Shown here piece after piece: positions 47,381 to 56,680 of a stretch of 64,000 nucleotides of DNA. The stretch lies in assembly GCA_019359155.1 (NCBI GenBank), contig JAHHHV010000070.1, positions 1 through 64,000 of the forward strand, in the 5' to 3' direction. How positions within the stretch are numbered: position 1 is the first letter of the stretch; the number at the start of each line of letters is the position of its first letter. Made by a program: the position numbers and the translations under genes. The notes below the pieces were generated by a model, which worked only from the letters and a program-made list of their open reading frames with translations, did no database searches and was not told the DNA's origin. Source of the stretch: Pegethrix bostrychoides GSE-TBD4-15B. Its GTDB lineage: Bacteria > Cyanobacteriota > Cyanobacteriia > Elainellales > Elainellaceae.

Positions 47381-48309
47381 GTCAGCTCAGTCACAGCACC
47401 GGGCACACCCATCACCTTTGCTGTGCCGCCGTTTGCCGCCACCGAAACCGCGCCCGCATTGCCCGAAACAATTGTAATCTGCTGCCTGCCTGACCAAGAT
47501 TGGCGTGTGCCTTTGGGTAATACAGCCTCTGCCTTTACAACTCCATCGACTGTTACCTGCACCCAGGCCCTGTCCGTGAGCTGCATCTCGACGCTGACGG
47601 CAGCATTGGGGTCAGCCACAGCAGACGGGCTGAGGCGTGGACTGGGCGAGAGTCTGGGCGAAGCTGAAGGTGAAACTGAAGGTGAACGTGAGGGCGAGAT
47701 GGAAGGCAGCGCCGCAGCAGGCGAGATCGAGGGCGTAACCGCAGGTAGCGGCGAAGCTGAGGGCAGGCTGACCGAGCTGCGCGGCGGAGACGGCTGTTCG
47801 GGTAAGACCAGCGCTGAGTCAGGGCGGTTGGCAGGCCGCGAGGAAATGGCGCGCACGACCGCCAGCCCAATGCCTCCGAGAGCCAGCAGCGCCGCCGCCG
47901 CAATATACGGCAGGTAAGAGGCTGAACCGGGCGAGTGAGACCGCCTGGGCAGCTCTTGATCCTCCAGGGATGGACTCAAGCGGCTTGGCTCAGCCAGCGG
48001 TCGCGACCTAGATTCAGGACTCGGAAGCGGGGTTGTGGGCAATGGTGTCACCTGCACCGGAAATTTCTGCGCTAGCTCTACGCCATCGAGACCTAGCAAG
48101 TCGGCATAGCGGCGGATGAAGCCCTGCACAAACACTGGCTCAGGCAGGGGCTGCTCCTGCCCAGACTCAATTGCCTTGAGCAACCGCAGCGGAATATATG
48201 TTTTGGCTGCAATCTCTTCCAGCGAACGCGCCTGTTCCTGGCGAACCTGGTTGAGATAGGTGCCAATTGCCCTAAGCTGCTCTTGCTGTACTATGTCCAA
48301 AGTGCTCAC
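47365..48309 (-). CDS. RodZ-like cell-shape protein
   Basis: 314 residues from GTG 48309. N-terminal helix-turn-helix of RodZ type (LNQVRQEQARSLEEIAAKTY, RLLKAIESG), one membrane helix (LPYIAAAALLALGGIGLAVV, about 135-155), a long Ser/Pro/Arg linker, and a C-terminal periplasmic DUF4115 beta domain (VEMQLTDRAWVQVTVDGVVK). RodZ ties MreB filaments to the membrane and the wall-elongation machinery. The Ser-Pro linker (about 175-225) is low-complexity. No mre or ispG gene is in view. Confidence 0.85.
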   Translation of the reverse strand: MSTLDIVQQEQLRAIGTYLNQVRQEQARSLEEIAAKTYIPLRLLKAIESGQEQPLPEPVFVQGFIRRYADLLGLDGVELAQKFPVQVTPLPTTPLPSPESRSRPLAEPSRLSPSLEDQELPRRSHSPGSASYLPYIAAAALLALGGIGLAVVRAISSRPANRPDSALVLPEQPSPPRSSVSLPSASPLPAVTPSISPAAALPSISPSRSPSVSPSASPRLSPSPRLSPSAVADPNAAVSVEMQLTDRAWVQVTVDGVVKAEAVLPKGTRQSWSGRQQITIVSGNAGAVSVAANGGTAKVMGVPGAVTELTVKPE

Positions 48310-48940
48310 CTGTTTCTCCCTACGCTACCTGCGCTCCTAAATCCCCCACAGGCTTAGCTGTTTTGGGGACTCAAGATATTTACTAGTCGATTTGCCTGGT
48401 CGATCTGCGACTCTGTGATTTGACTCTAGAACACAACTTTAGGATATGTTGACTCTCAACAAAATTACTGTAGAGCCGCTGCCTTTTCAACCCACAAGGC
48501 TTAAGATTCAGACCTGATGCTGGTCTTTAGGGATAGCTACTGCCCAGCAGTCTGCCAGCAGTTGACAGAATCTGTAGATTTCATTAAATTTACTGTTGAG
48601 TTATTTAATATGCATTAAGCAAATATTTCTGACCTGATAGGATTTAGTTGAGTAGGATCTGAGTGAGTTGTACCTGTCTACTCAATCAGCCTGCTCAATG
48701 CCATCAGGTAGAAGCTGAAGGGTCAGGAGTCTGGGAAGCTGCTAGTAAAACTCGTGAACTACTCTGCGGTCTGCTTCACGATAATCCTATTGCCTGTTTG
48801 TCTAAAATTTTATTTACCTAAGATCGCGTCAATGACGAAGACCAGTGTGAGCCGTTCTTAGGGTCTACTAACGACCCAGCAAATGCTCTCATTGCTTGGA
48901 TTGCAGACCTGAGCAAGCTGACTTTGGAGTTCTGAAGCAC
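48310..48940. other. Spacer, no gene seen
   Basis: About 630 bases between the RodZ-like gene and the divergent response regulator. No hairpin, repeat or open frame stands out; AT-richer than its surroundings. Confidence 0.4.
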
Positions 48941-49378
48941 ATGATCACTTCTCAATCTAGGCTCAATAACCTGAGTCAACTGCAAGCTGGCGTCTCGTCG
49001 CCGCTGGTGCTAGCAATAGATGACCAAGAGGATAGCTTATTTCTGTTGAGCTGTGTTCTAGAGTCGTTTAGCTGCAAATTTGTGGGCAAAGCGACGGCAG
49101 AGGCAGCATTAGAATTTGTTAAGCTGCACCAGCCCAGTCTAATCCTGCTCGATCTACTTTTGCCTGACATGCATGGAGCTGAGCTAGTGACACTGCTGCG
49201 ACAACAGCGAAACCTTAGCAACGTTCCCATTATTGCTACGACTGGTCTTGCCATCTTCGGAGATCGAGAACAGCTATTGGCAGCAGGCTTTTCTGACTAT
49301 CTCGGCAAGCCCTATCTGCTCGAAGATTTAGAAATTCTGGTGCAGCGCTGGGGAATACCAAACTGGAAAGCCAGCTAG
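48941..49378 (+). CDS. Single-domain response regulator (CheY-like)
   Basis: 145 residues from ATG 48941. Receiver fold: acidic pair in VLAIDDQEDSLFLL, phospho-acceptor aspartate in LILLDLLLPDMHG, threonine in IIATTG, and lysine in DYLGKPYLL. No output domain, so it acts by protein contact. No kinase gene is adjacent; partner unknown. Confidence 0.87.
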   Translation: MITSQSRLNNLSQLQAGVSSPLVLAIDDQEDSLFLLSCVLESFSCKFVGKATAEAALEFVKLHQPSLILLDLLLPDMHGAELVTLLRQQRNLSNVPIIATTGLAIFGDREQLLAAGFSDYLGKPYLLEDLEILVQRWGIPNWKAS

Positions 49379-49413
49379 ATCGATTCGCTTCGGATTGGTT
49401 TGAGGCGATGAGT

Positions 49414-49860
49414 CTAAGTTAGCTCATGACTCGGCTCACTGCTTGGCTCTGACTGAGACAGCTTTTGCTTGGGCATCCTTTGACTCTCAGCCGAGATCCG
49501 CATTTTAGGGATGGCATCTAGAATTGCAATCAGGCCAGTCCGGTCTGTGACCAGCGTAGCCTCACCCAAAAGATCGAGCACGTTGACGCTCAGCACTTGC
49601 TCAATCAGCAGCTTAATTTGAGGACGAATAGCGCTGTTGAGACAGGTACAGAGTTGCTCAGCTAGAGAAACCTGACCTTCATTGGCCAGCAGCTTCTCAG
49701 GCTGAGTCGCAGAGTTCTCAATCACAATCGTCAGCTTTTCATCAACAAGCTGACAGGTAACTTTGCCCGTTTGATGCCCTAGCAAATTCCGGTAGAGCGC
49801 CTGAATATTTTGAGAGAGGGTTCGCTCAAGTTGCCCCCGAGTTAGGATCTGAAATGACAT
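49414..49860 (-). CDS. DUF2294 family protein
   Basis: 148 residues. The sequence follows the DUF2294 pattern well: LTRGQLERTLSQNIQALYRN, LLGHQTGKVTCQLVDEKLTI, and VNVLDLLGEATLVTDRTGLI. Small soluble alpha/beta protein; function not established. Its tail is rich in Ser, Glu and Pro. Convergent with the response regulator. Confidence 0.82.
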   Translation of the reverse strand: MSFQILTRGQLERTLSQNIQALYRNLLGHQTGKVTCQLVDEKLTIVIENSATQPEKLLANEGQVSLAEQLCTCLNSAIRPQIKLLIEQVLSVNVLDLLGEATLVTDRTGLIAILDAIPKMRISAESQRMPKQKLSQSEPSSEPSHELT

Positions 49861-50510
49861 AGCTCAAACGATGTTCAAATATTTGAGAAGAGGAAATCTT
49901 ACGGGGATTTAGCAGCAGCCCAATCAACCATTCAACAGCCATTCAACAGACTGGCTCGAAAGCCTCATTTCTCGGCAACTGATGGGGGACTGATGAGAAG
50001 TTCTAAGCCAAGCCCTCTGTTTGAGCCATCTGTAGATATAATCTTTCAAGAATTAAAATTTCCTGTGTGATGCTCGCTAGGCTGCTTGCTGTGCGAAATG
50101 AGTCTGCTGTACAAAGCTAAGTGCGAAACGCTAAGTGCAAAACTACACTGCCGACCTCGTGTAGCAAAACGCTCCATAGACTAAAAACTACAGACATGTC
50201 AAGCAGCATGGATGATGGAGATGTAGCCAATCGTCAGCGGTCGATAGAGCTGTGCTTTATTTAGCTATCTCCTAAACAGGATAGGAAACGTAGCGCTGAA
50301 TAAGTGGCTGTCAAAAGATAGATTCTGGCTAGGTTAAGGTTCTGACTTGAGACGGAAGATGCAGCTATATTTGCTAAGCTGCCAGTGGAAATACGGAAAA
50401 AATAAATCAAATTTGCATCTTTTAGCGCAATCATTTACCGGACTGGGAATGACTGATTCAATGCGACATCAGGGCATACTACGCATGTCAAAACTATGGG
50501 GTAATGCAGG
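49861..50510. other. Spacer before the ELWxxDGT gene
   Basis: 650 bases with no supported gene. Holds a 14-bp tandem duplication (GCTAAGTGCGAAAC and GCTAAGTGCAAAAC, 50116-50143) next to a 6-bp hairpin CTACAC/GTGTAG (50143-50164). The promoter of the 915-residue gene should lie here. Confidence 0.45.
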
Positions 50511-53258
50511 ATGGCCAGAGACGCAGATAAGAACAATCAGCTCAAAGGGCTGAAACAAAGTACAATCGACGGCTCGCTGCGAATACGGGGCAAGCTGCCT
50601 AGAAATGATTTTGAGGATTTATTTCGGCTGAATGTTAGCCAGAGTAGTAATCTCGACATCAACGTCACGAAAATTGCCAAGCGCAATAACGTCAATGTTG
50701 AAGTTTATACCTACAAAAAGCCTTTCAACCAAGTCGTCAAGCAAATTGGCAAAATCGATTTCCGCAGCCTGAAATCGAAGCAGAAGAACGCCAACCTTCA
50801 GCGGATCGCGGCGGGTACAAACGGCGGCAACAGCAATGAGAGCGTCAGCACGACCGTTGAAAGCGGTGAGGTGCTGCTGCGCTTCTTCCGAAAATCTGGT
50901 AGCGGCACCAACTTCACGGCTGACTTAACGACTACGCCAATCGCCGTCCCTAATCCCACACCGACTCCTGGCCCCACACCGATTCCTGGCCCCACACCGA
51001 TTCCTGGCCCCACGCCGATTCCTGGCCCCACGCCGACTCCTGGCCCTGTCCCCATTCCCGTTACACCTCTCCCTGCTAGCAACAGCACCACAGGTCAGCT
51101 TGAGGTGGGCACTGCTGAGAAACGCTACTTAGCTACCATTGGCGCTGCTGGCGACTATCAGTTCAATTTGTCGGGTCTGAACGCCAACGCTGACTTACAG
51201 ATTTTGGCGGCAGATAACGCGACGGTTCTCAAGAGCCTCACAGCTAGCGGTACAGCCTCAGAGCGAGTGATTCTGCCCAACTTGGCGGCAGGTAACTACG
51301 TTTTACGGGTGCTGCGCGGCTCAGACAATGCAGCGACTGCCACCAATTTTGGCCTGAATGCCGTACTGCTCACAGATACAGCTCCCGATGCCCAAGTCAC
51401 TAGCCTTGGCGCGCTCGGCTCCAGCCTCAACCGCTCCAACTACGTGGTGGCAGGCGGTCTGTCCCAAACAGATTTCTTCAGCTTCACCACTGGCAGCTCA
51501 CGCGGCTTTGCTCGGTTTGACCTGACAGGGCCGCTCTCTGGCGGAGCTAACAGCCTTGCCACTGGACTGTTTGGTGACTTGGATATTGACCTATATGACC
51601 CGGCTACCCAGACTCCAGAGACTGGATCAACGTCGAACAGCTCTGGCTTCGCCTCAGAGGTGTTTAGCGGCACGCTTGCACCCAACACGACCTACAACGT
51701 GCGGATTCGTCCCAAAACTGGCACCACAGACGGTTCGGCCTACAACCTGAAGATTAGCTTCTCGGCGCGCGACAACCAGCCCAGCATCGTCCGCGACATT
51801 ATTCAAGGCGGCAGCAGCTCGAACGCGGGGAACTTCACAGCAGCAGGCAATCTGTCTTACTTTACTGCCGACACGCTCAGCGCCCAAGGTGGCCAGCAGG
51901 TGTCGCTCTGGCTGTCGAGTGGCGGGACGCTCAACAGCACCATCCGCCTCGCAGACTTTGCCCAAGACGCGAATTTGCAGCAGTTTACGGCAGTCGGTAG
52001 TCAGCTCTACTTCACTGCCAAAACTGAATTGGGCACCGAGCTGTGGACGAGCGACGGCACGAAAGCAGGCACCAAGATCGTCCAAGATCTGAACCCGGGT
52101 GAACTCAGCTCCAACCCTACCGGACTAACTGCGGTCGGCAGCAACCTGTTCTTCTACACGAATATTTCTTCGACCGGAGGCGGTGGTACGACTCAGAAGC
52201 TCTACAGCCTCAAGTCTGGGATCAATGACCTTCAGCTTGTGACCAGCTCAGTGGCAGCAGAAGCAACAGGCATCGTGAAGCAGGTTAAGCAGTTCACTGC
52301 CAATACGCTGACCGAAGTGGGGGATAACTCGCTCTACTTTGGCGGACAGGACGCTGAGAATGAAAACCAGCTGTTCCGGGTGCTACTTGACGGCACAGGC
52401 AACGTCACCAGCACGGGCAAAATGCTGCTCAACGCCAGCGGCGCGGGCTCTAATCCCTCTGAGCTTTTAGAGGTAACGAATGGCGGCACCTCCACGCTCT
52501 ATCTGGTTGCAGATGTGGGCTTGGGTGATGAAGAAGTCGTGCGGATTAACGAGTTCTTTGACGAGGGGGGCATTGGGGCTTTTGATGGCTCCAAGCTTAC
52601 GGTCTTCAACCTAAACGGTACAGGTGATGCGCTGGCTTCGCAGCTCACCTACGTGAGCCAGACTCAGCAGCTCTTCTTCTCGGCTGAAGCAGGCTCTGGC
52701 CAAGAGCTGTACCGGATTGATACGGCAGCAGCGCCCAGCGGCACGAATCCTGTGCTAGTCAGTGATATCAACCCTGGGGTAACTGGCTCAACCCCCACAA
52801 AGCTGACCAACGTCAATGGCCGCTTGGTCTTCTTGGCGAGCGACGGCACGAGCAGTTCTAGCACGCCTGACAGTCTCAGCCTCTGGATGGCAGACAGCAC
52901 GGGAGCATACAAGCTCTCTACGCTCAACTCAACCAACGGTCGTCCGCTGTTTGATGGCGATCCCAACACGCCGTTTGTCACCAACATTGCCGAAACTGGA
53001 GACACAACGCCGTTTGCAGTGGTGGGAGACAGCTTCTTCTTCGCAGGCACCAATGCTGCGATTGGCTCGGAGCTGCGGAAGATTACGCTGACCGGTACAG
53101 GTGCAGCAACGACAACGACCTTCACGAGCTACGACATCCTGACTGGAGCCACAGGTTCTGTGCCTAGAGACTTGACGGCTGTAGGATCGCTCGTCTACTT
53201 CGTCGCCAACAACGGTGATACGGCCAACGGCAACGAACCCTGGAGCATCCTCGGCTAG
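50511..53258 (+). CDS. Large PPC-domain / ELWxxDGT-repeat protein
   Basis: 915 residues; ATG 50511 is the first start after an in-frame stop. No signal peptide. An N-terminal segment with a basic first third (1-150) leads to a Pro-Thr-Gly linker of 18-bp repeats (about 149-184). At least two PPC-type beta domains follow (SSTTGQ-like start at about 190, and one at about 300-420). The C-terminal half consists of ELWxxDGT-type propeller repeats: GTELWTSDGTKAGTKIVQDL, then related units with LTAVGSNLFF and LTNVNGRLVF. Such proteins are usually surface-exposed or secreted. The function is unknown. A terminator follows directly. Confidence 0.75.
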   Translation: MARDADKNNQLKGLKQSTIDGSLRIRGKLPRNDFEDLFRLNVSQSSNLDINVTKIAKRNNVNVEVYTYKKPFNQVVKQIGKIDFRSLKSKQKNANLQRIAAGTNGGNSNESVSTTVESGEVLLRFFRKSGSGTNFTADLTTTPIAVPNPTPTPGPTPIPGPTPIPGPTPIPGPTPTPGPVPIPVTPLPASNSTTGQLEVGTAEKRYLATIGAAGDYQFNLSGLNANADLQILAADNATVLKSLTASGTASERVILPNLAAGNYVLRVLRGSDNAATATNFGLNAVLLTDTAPDAQVTSLGALGSSLNRSNYVVAGGLSQTDFFSFTTGSSRGFARFDLTGPLSGGANSLATGLFGDLDIDLYDPATQTPETGSTSNSSGFASEVFSGTLAPNTTYNVRIRPKTGTTDGSAYNLKISFSARDNQPSIVRDIIQGGSSSNAGNFTAAGNLSYFTADTLSAQGGQQVSLWLSSGGTLNSTIRLADFAQDANLQQFTAVGSQLYFTAKTELGTELWTSDGTKAGTKIVQDLNPGELSSNPTGLTAVGSNLFFYTNISSTGGGGTTQKLYSLKSGINDLQLVTSSVAAEATGIVKQVKQFTANTLTEVGDNSLYFGGQDAENENQLFRVLLDGTGNVTSTGKMLLNASGAGSNPSELLEVTNGGTSTLYLVADVGLGDEEVVRINEFFDEGGIGAFDGSKLTVFNLNGTGDALASQLTYVSQTQQLFFSAEAGSGQELYRIDTAAAPSGTNPVLVSDINPGVTGSTPTKLTNVNGRLVFLASDGTSSSSTPDSLSLWMADSTGAYKLSTLNSTNGRPLFDGDPNTPFVTNIAETGDTTPFAVVGDSFFFAGTNAAIGSELRKITLTGTGAATTTTFTSYDILTGATGSVPRDLTAVGSLVYFVANNGDTANGNEPWSILG
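50955..51060 (+). repeat. 18-bp tandem repeat x5 encoding Pro-rich linker
   Basis: Unit CCCACACCGATTCCTGGC with minor changes, five full copies and a degenerate sixth. Encodes Pro-Thr-Pro-(Ile/Thr)-Pro-Gly repeats. Confidence 0.9.
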
Positions 53259-53636
53259 TCCCGGCCAATGTATCCCCTTTCTCACCCCAGTTAATTGACA
53301 GCTGCCTCCCGCAAGGGGGGCTTTTTTTATTGTCTCGCTGCCATTAACTCCACCCTCTCCCAAAATCAGCCTGACTCGGCTCTAAAGCTATGAGTATTAA
53401 AAATTACATTAACTTTCACAGCCTTTTTAAGAAATATTTCACATTCTGAGCGAATTAGTTCTTCTAAAGCTGATTTTTCCCTGGCTAAAGCGCTTCAGCA
53501 TTGCTTCGCATTTTTCAAGCTTTTTAGTGTTAATACGTACTTAAATGAATTTTGTGTCTGAATTTAGACAGATCTACCGAACGTTTCTCCCCGTATCCTG
53601 GCCAGACTAAGCCTGCCGAATTGATTGAGCTAGGCT
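53259..53636. other. Spacer between two PPC-protein genes
   Basis: 378 bases. Contains the terminator at 53304-53328, then an AT-rich stretch that probably holds the promoter of the CAP-domain gene. No other feature seen. Confidence 0.5.
53304..53328 (+). terminator. Rho-independent terminator of the ELWxxDGT gene
   Basis: Stem GCCTCCC / GGGGGGC (one G-U pair) around a GCAA tetraloop, followed by seven T. Lies 46 bases after the stop codon. Confidence 0.9.
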
Positions 53637-54428
53637 ATGCGTTCTACAACTTCGCGGGCGGTGCGTACCGTCAACCTCAACTCGCAGTCTGGGACAGACC
53701 GCTACCGAGGTGCTTTAGGTGCAACAACGCCAACCCAGTCCTACAAGCTACAGCTCGCCCAGCGCAGCAGCCTCAATCTGGAGTTGTCCAAGCTCAAAGC
53801 CAACGCTGATCTATCGCTGGTGAACCACAGCGGTAGAGTGATTGAGCGTTCAAGTAGCAAGGGACGAAACAATGAATCCATTACCCAAACGCTAAACTCC
53901 GGCACCTACTATGTCCGGGTTGACCGCCAGCAGGGTAAAACTCGCTATCAGCTCAATATCGCGCTGGCTGAACCTGCACGAGACTCATCGACCTCATCCG
54001 CTCCAACTGCCGCATCTGTCAGTCTGTCTCATCAGGTTTTGACGCTGGTCAACCAAGAGCGGCGAGCAGCTGGAGTCAAACCACTTCGCCTCAACGCCCA
54101 GCTCACAGCCTCAGCTGAAGCCCACAGCCAAGACATGGCGCTCAACGACTACTTCGCTCACAACGGACTCGATGGGCGCAGCCCAGAAGCCCGCATTGTG
54201 GCAACTGGCTACGACGCATTCATCGCCACCGAAAATATTGCAGCTGGATTTGCGACTCCAGAGGCAGTCGTTCAGGCTTGGATGGAGAGCCCCGGCCACC
54301 GCGCCAATCTGTTAAGCAGCAGCATCACAGAGATGGGGGTAGGCTTCTACTTCTTAGATAACGATCTGGGCAGCACCAACTACCGCTACTACTGGACGCA
54401 AGACTTTGGAGAGCCAATGTTTGGTTAG
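53637..54428 (+). CDS. PPC-domain plus CAP (SCP/PR1) domain protein
   Basis: 263 residues from ATG 53637; an in-frame stop lies one codon upstream, so the start cannot be earlier. An N-terminal PPC-like beta domain (about 1-110, SLNLELSKLKANADLSLVNH) is followed by a CAP domain (about 135-263). That domain has VLTLVNQERRAAGVKPL, AHSQDMALNDYFAHNG with the conserved His, ENIAAGF, and WMESPGHRANLL with the second His. Bacterial CAP proteins are mostly secreted, but no signal peptide is seen; nor is one in the upstream PPC protein. Confidence 0.82.
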   Translation: MRSTTSRAVRTVNLNSQSGTDRYRGALGATTPTQSYKLQLAQRSSLNLELSKLKANADLSLVNHSGRVIERSSSKGRNNESITQTLNSGTYYVRVDRQQGKTRYQLNIALAEPARDSSTSSAPTAASVSLSHQVLTLVNQERRAAGVKPLRLNAQLTASAEAHSQDMALNDYFAHNGLDGRSPEARIVATGYDAFIATENIAAGFATPEAVVQAWMESPGHRANLLSSSITEMGVGFYFLDNDLGSTNYRYYWTQDFGEPMFG

Positions 54429-54444
54429 GCTCATGCTTGGCGAG

Positions 54445-56370
54445 CTAGCTAGGCTGATTGACCTGCTGATTCACTTTGGGAAAGCTGGGCAGATCGACCA
54501 TAGCCAGAGACTGCCGCTTCTTCACAGGACGCAGCGGATAGACCACGGGCGAAGGCCAGCTAGAGGTGGTCAGGCTAGCGACTTCGGCTTCATCGAGGTC
54601 AGGCTGCTCGGCTCGCTCGGCAAGATTAGCCGTCTGAGTCTGGCTGAGGCGACGCAGCAACGGCGCAGCGCTGACCGGAGCGGCAGGCGCAATCGGAGCG
54701 CTCAGACTTGTTGAGTTTGTCGGGACAGGCGGCAGATCATCAGAGGCCAAGCTAGGAGCTAAGCTGCGCTCTGATAGATCACCAGTCTGCGGCTCGTTGA
54801 TGGCTTGTAGCGTCGTAAAGTCAAGCGTTTCAAAGGCCGCCAAATCACCAGAGAGACTCGCCTTCACCACATCCTCAGCTGAGACATCAATCAAGCGCGC
54901 CAGATCTTGCCAGAGCGCATCTTCCGCATCAGCCATCACTGCCGCCAGCAGCTGATCGGCAGACTTCTCATCTGCTGTCGTAGGTTCAGCCGCAGGTTCA
55001 GCGGCGGCTAGATCTGCGGCTGAGGCTGAGGCAGGCCAAGTAGCAGACGACTGACCGGGCTGAACCGCAGCTTCCGGCTGAGTCTGAGCTTCGTTGAGCA
55101 GCGCCTCCGCCAGCAGGTCAGCCAGCGGTTTGACGGCTGCATCGAGCTGCTGTTTCAAGGCTGGATCAGGCTCAGCATCAGCCAAGTCAGATAGGCCAGA
55201 GAGCTGATCAGGCGTGAGCGACAGCGGTGAACCAAACGAGGGCAGATCAAGTTGAGCGGCAGCAGGACGCTTGGGTTGCAAGACTAGCTCAGCTGCTTCT
55301 GTAGTTCTCTCTAGGGTGTTGTGCTCTGGATGATCTGGCTCTGGCTCTGGGTGTCTAAGCGAGCCGGCTGCCAGGCCTGCCGCAATTGGCTGGTTCTGGA
55401 ACTTCATCCAGGGCAATTTGCTCAGCGGCTGCGCTTGAGAGGCATGGCCTTGAGCTGACCAGGGCTGAATTTGCTTAGCCTTGGGCAAAAACAGCACTTC
55501 TGAAGCCGTTTCGATTACGGCTGGCTCTGGGATGAGTCCCAGATCGTATTGAGGCGTGGGCACCTCCAGGCTCTTTTCTAAAGCCGCCTTAAATTGCAGC
55601 GTGTAGCGCTGCTGACGCTGAAGCCGCGACTGTAAATCTCGGCTGGTCTGCTCCGACTTGGCTAAAAGCTGGCTCTGTTCGTTGTAACGCTGCTGCACCA
55701 AGGCCGCCTCTCGCTCTAGCTCAGCTACCCGCTCCTGGCTGCTTTCAAGCTGTCCGGTGACCGTTTCAATCAAAATCTGCTGACGCTGATTGGTCTGGTG
55801 AGCAAACTCCAGCTGGTTGAACAGATTCGTCACCTGCTCTTGGACAGCCGCCCAGTCTTGTTCACTGTCGCCTTGTGCCCGACCCACTTCATCTTGCAGC
55901 GCGGTTTGGCTATGCTCTAAGGCATCTTCAAGCTGTGAAACCCGAGCCATCAGCAGGCCGTTGCACTGGTTTAGCTCCTGAATCAGGTTGACTAGCTCGG
56001 CTAAATTCGGCGTTTCGGTAAGCCCTGCTTCAGCGGATTCTGAGAGATCTGCTACCGATTGAGGCTCATTAATTGGCTCCTGCAACCAGGTTGTAATCGA
56101 CGAACGGTTGGCCGCTTGAGGGGCTTCAAAGGTCAGGTCTTCCAGTTCGCTGGCATCAAAAATCTGGCTGATATCGAAAACGTCTGCGGTGTCTGCCAGA
56201 TCAGCTGCCAAATCAGCTGCTAGTTCAGCTTTTGACTCAGAGACTTGGTTGACTATTGGGTCGGGCGTAAAGCCACCCCCTTTCAAGGCTGTGGATTCCG
56301 CTGGCCAGTCTGAATCTGCCGATGCGGAAGACGGATCCTGTGGATTGAAAGGGACGTTGGCTTCACTCAT
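54445..56370 (-). CDS. Cyanobacterial coiled-coil protein of unknown function
   Basis: 641 residues, acidic and Ala/Gln/Leu-rich. A disordered N-terminus (1-120) precedes a long coiled coil (about 120-285; LIQELNQCNGLLMARVSQLE, and later RYNEQSQLLAKSEQTSRDLQ). A low-complexity C-terminal part ends in a basic PLRPVKKRQSLAMVDLPSFP motif. No membrane segment. I believe coiled-coil proteins with the NQCNGLLMARVSQLE segment are conserved in cyanobacteria, but I cannot name a family. A scaffolding role is only a guess. Convergent with the CAP-domain gene, 16 bp apart. Confidence 0.7.
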   Translation of the reverse strand: MSEANVPFNPQDPSSASADSDWPAESTALKGGGFTPDPIVNQVSESKAELAADLAADLADTADVFDISQIFDASELEDLTFEAPQAANRSSITTWLQEPINEPQSVADLSESAEAGLTETPNLAELVNLIQELNQCNGLLMARVSQLEDALEHSQTALQDEVGRAQGDSEQDWAAVQEQVTNLFNQLEFAHQTNQRQQILIETVTGQLESSQERVAELEREAALVQQRYNEQSQLLAKSEQTSRDLQSRLQRQQRYTLQFKAALEKSLEVPTPQYDLGLIPEPAVIETASEVLFLPKAKQIQPWSAQGHASQAQPLSKLPWMKFQNQPIAAGLAAGSLRHPEPEPDHPEHNTLERTTEAAELVLQPKRPAAAQLDLPSFGSPLSLTPDQLSGLSDLADAEPDPALKQQLDAAVKPLADLLAEALLNEAQTQPEAAVQPGQSSATWPASASAADLAAAEPAAEPTTADEKSADQLLAAVMADAEDALWQDLARLIDVSAEDVVKASLSGDLAAFETLDFTTLQAINEPQTGDLSERSLAPSLASDDLPPVPTNSTSLSAPIAPAAPVSAAPLLRRLSQTQTANLAERAEQPDLDEAEVASLTTSSWPSPVVYPLRPVKKRQSLAMVDLPSFPKVNQQVNQPS

Positions 56371-56656
56371 AGCTTTTACTCAAGGGCGTACAAATAGGTC
56401 TTGGAAACTCAGGTCTCGGAAACGGGGTCACTGAAACGGGCGGGTTCCGCAGCTGATCGATGATATCACCAGACTCGCAGATGCCCAGATTGATCAAGAA
56501 ATCTCAACTATCCCTCTAACCATTTCTGCTGCTGCGCTGCCTGACACTGCTTGGAGAGCTCTCTCCGGGCTGTCTGGAACAACTAACTTGGTAACATAGA
56601 TTATCAAGTCGGCATCAAATTGCAATCGCGTTGAGCTTTACGTTAATTGTATAAAA
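56371..56656. other. Spacer before the coiled-coil gene
   Basis: No gene seen. It lies between csaB and the coiled-coil gene, both on the minus strand, and should contain the promoter of the latter. Confidence 0.4.
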
Positions 56657-56679
56657 CTCTCTAAAGAGAATTTAGAGAG
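56657..56679 (-). terminator. Probable terminator of csaB
   Basis: Perfect 9-bp stem CTCTCTAAA / TTTAGAGAG with a 5-nt loop, directly after the csaB stop codon. On the minus strand it is followed by GTTTTAT, a short T-run. The stem is AT-rich, so it may be weak. Confidence 0.6.
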
Positions 56680-56680
56680 A

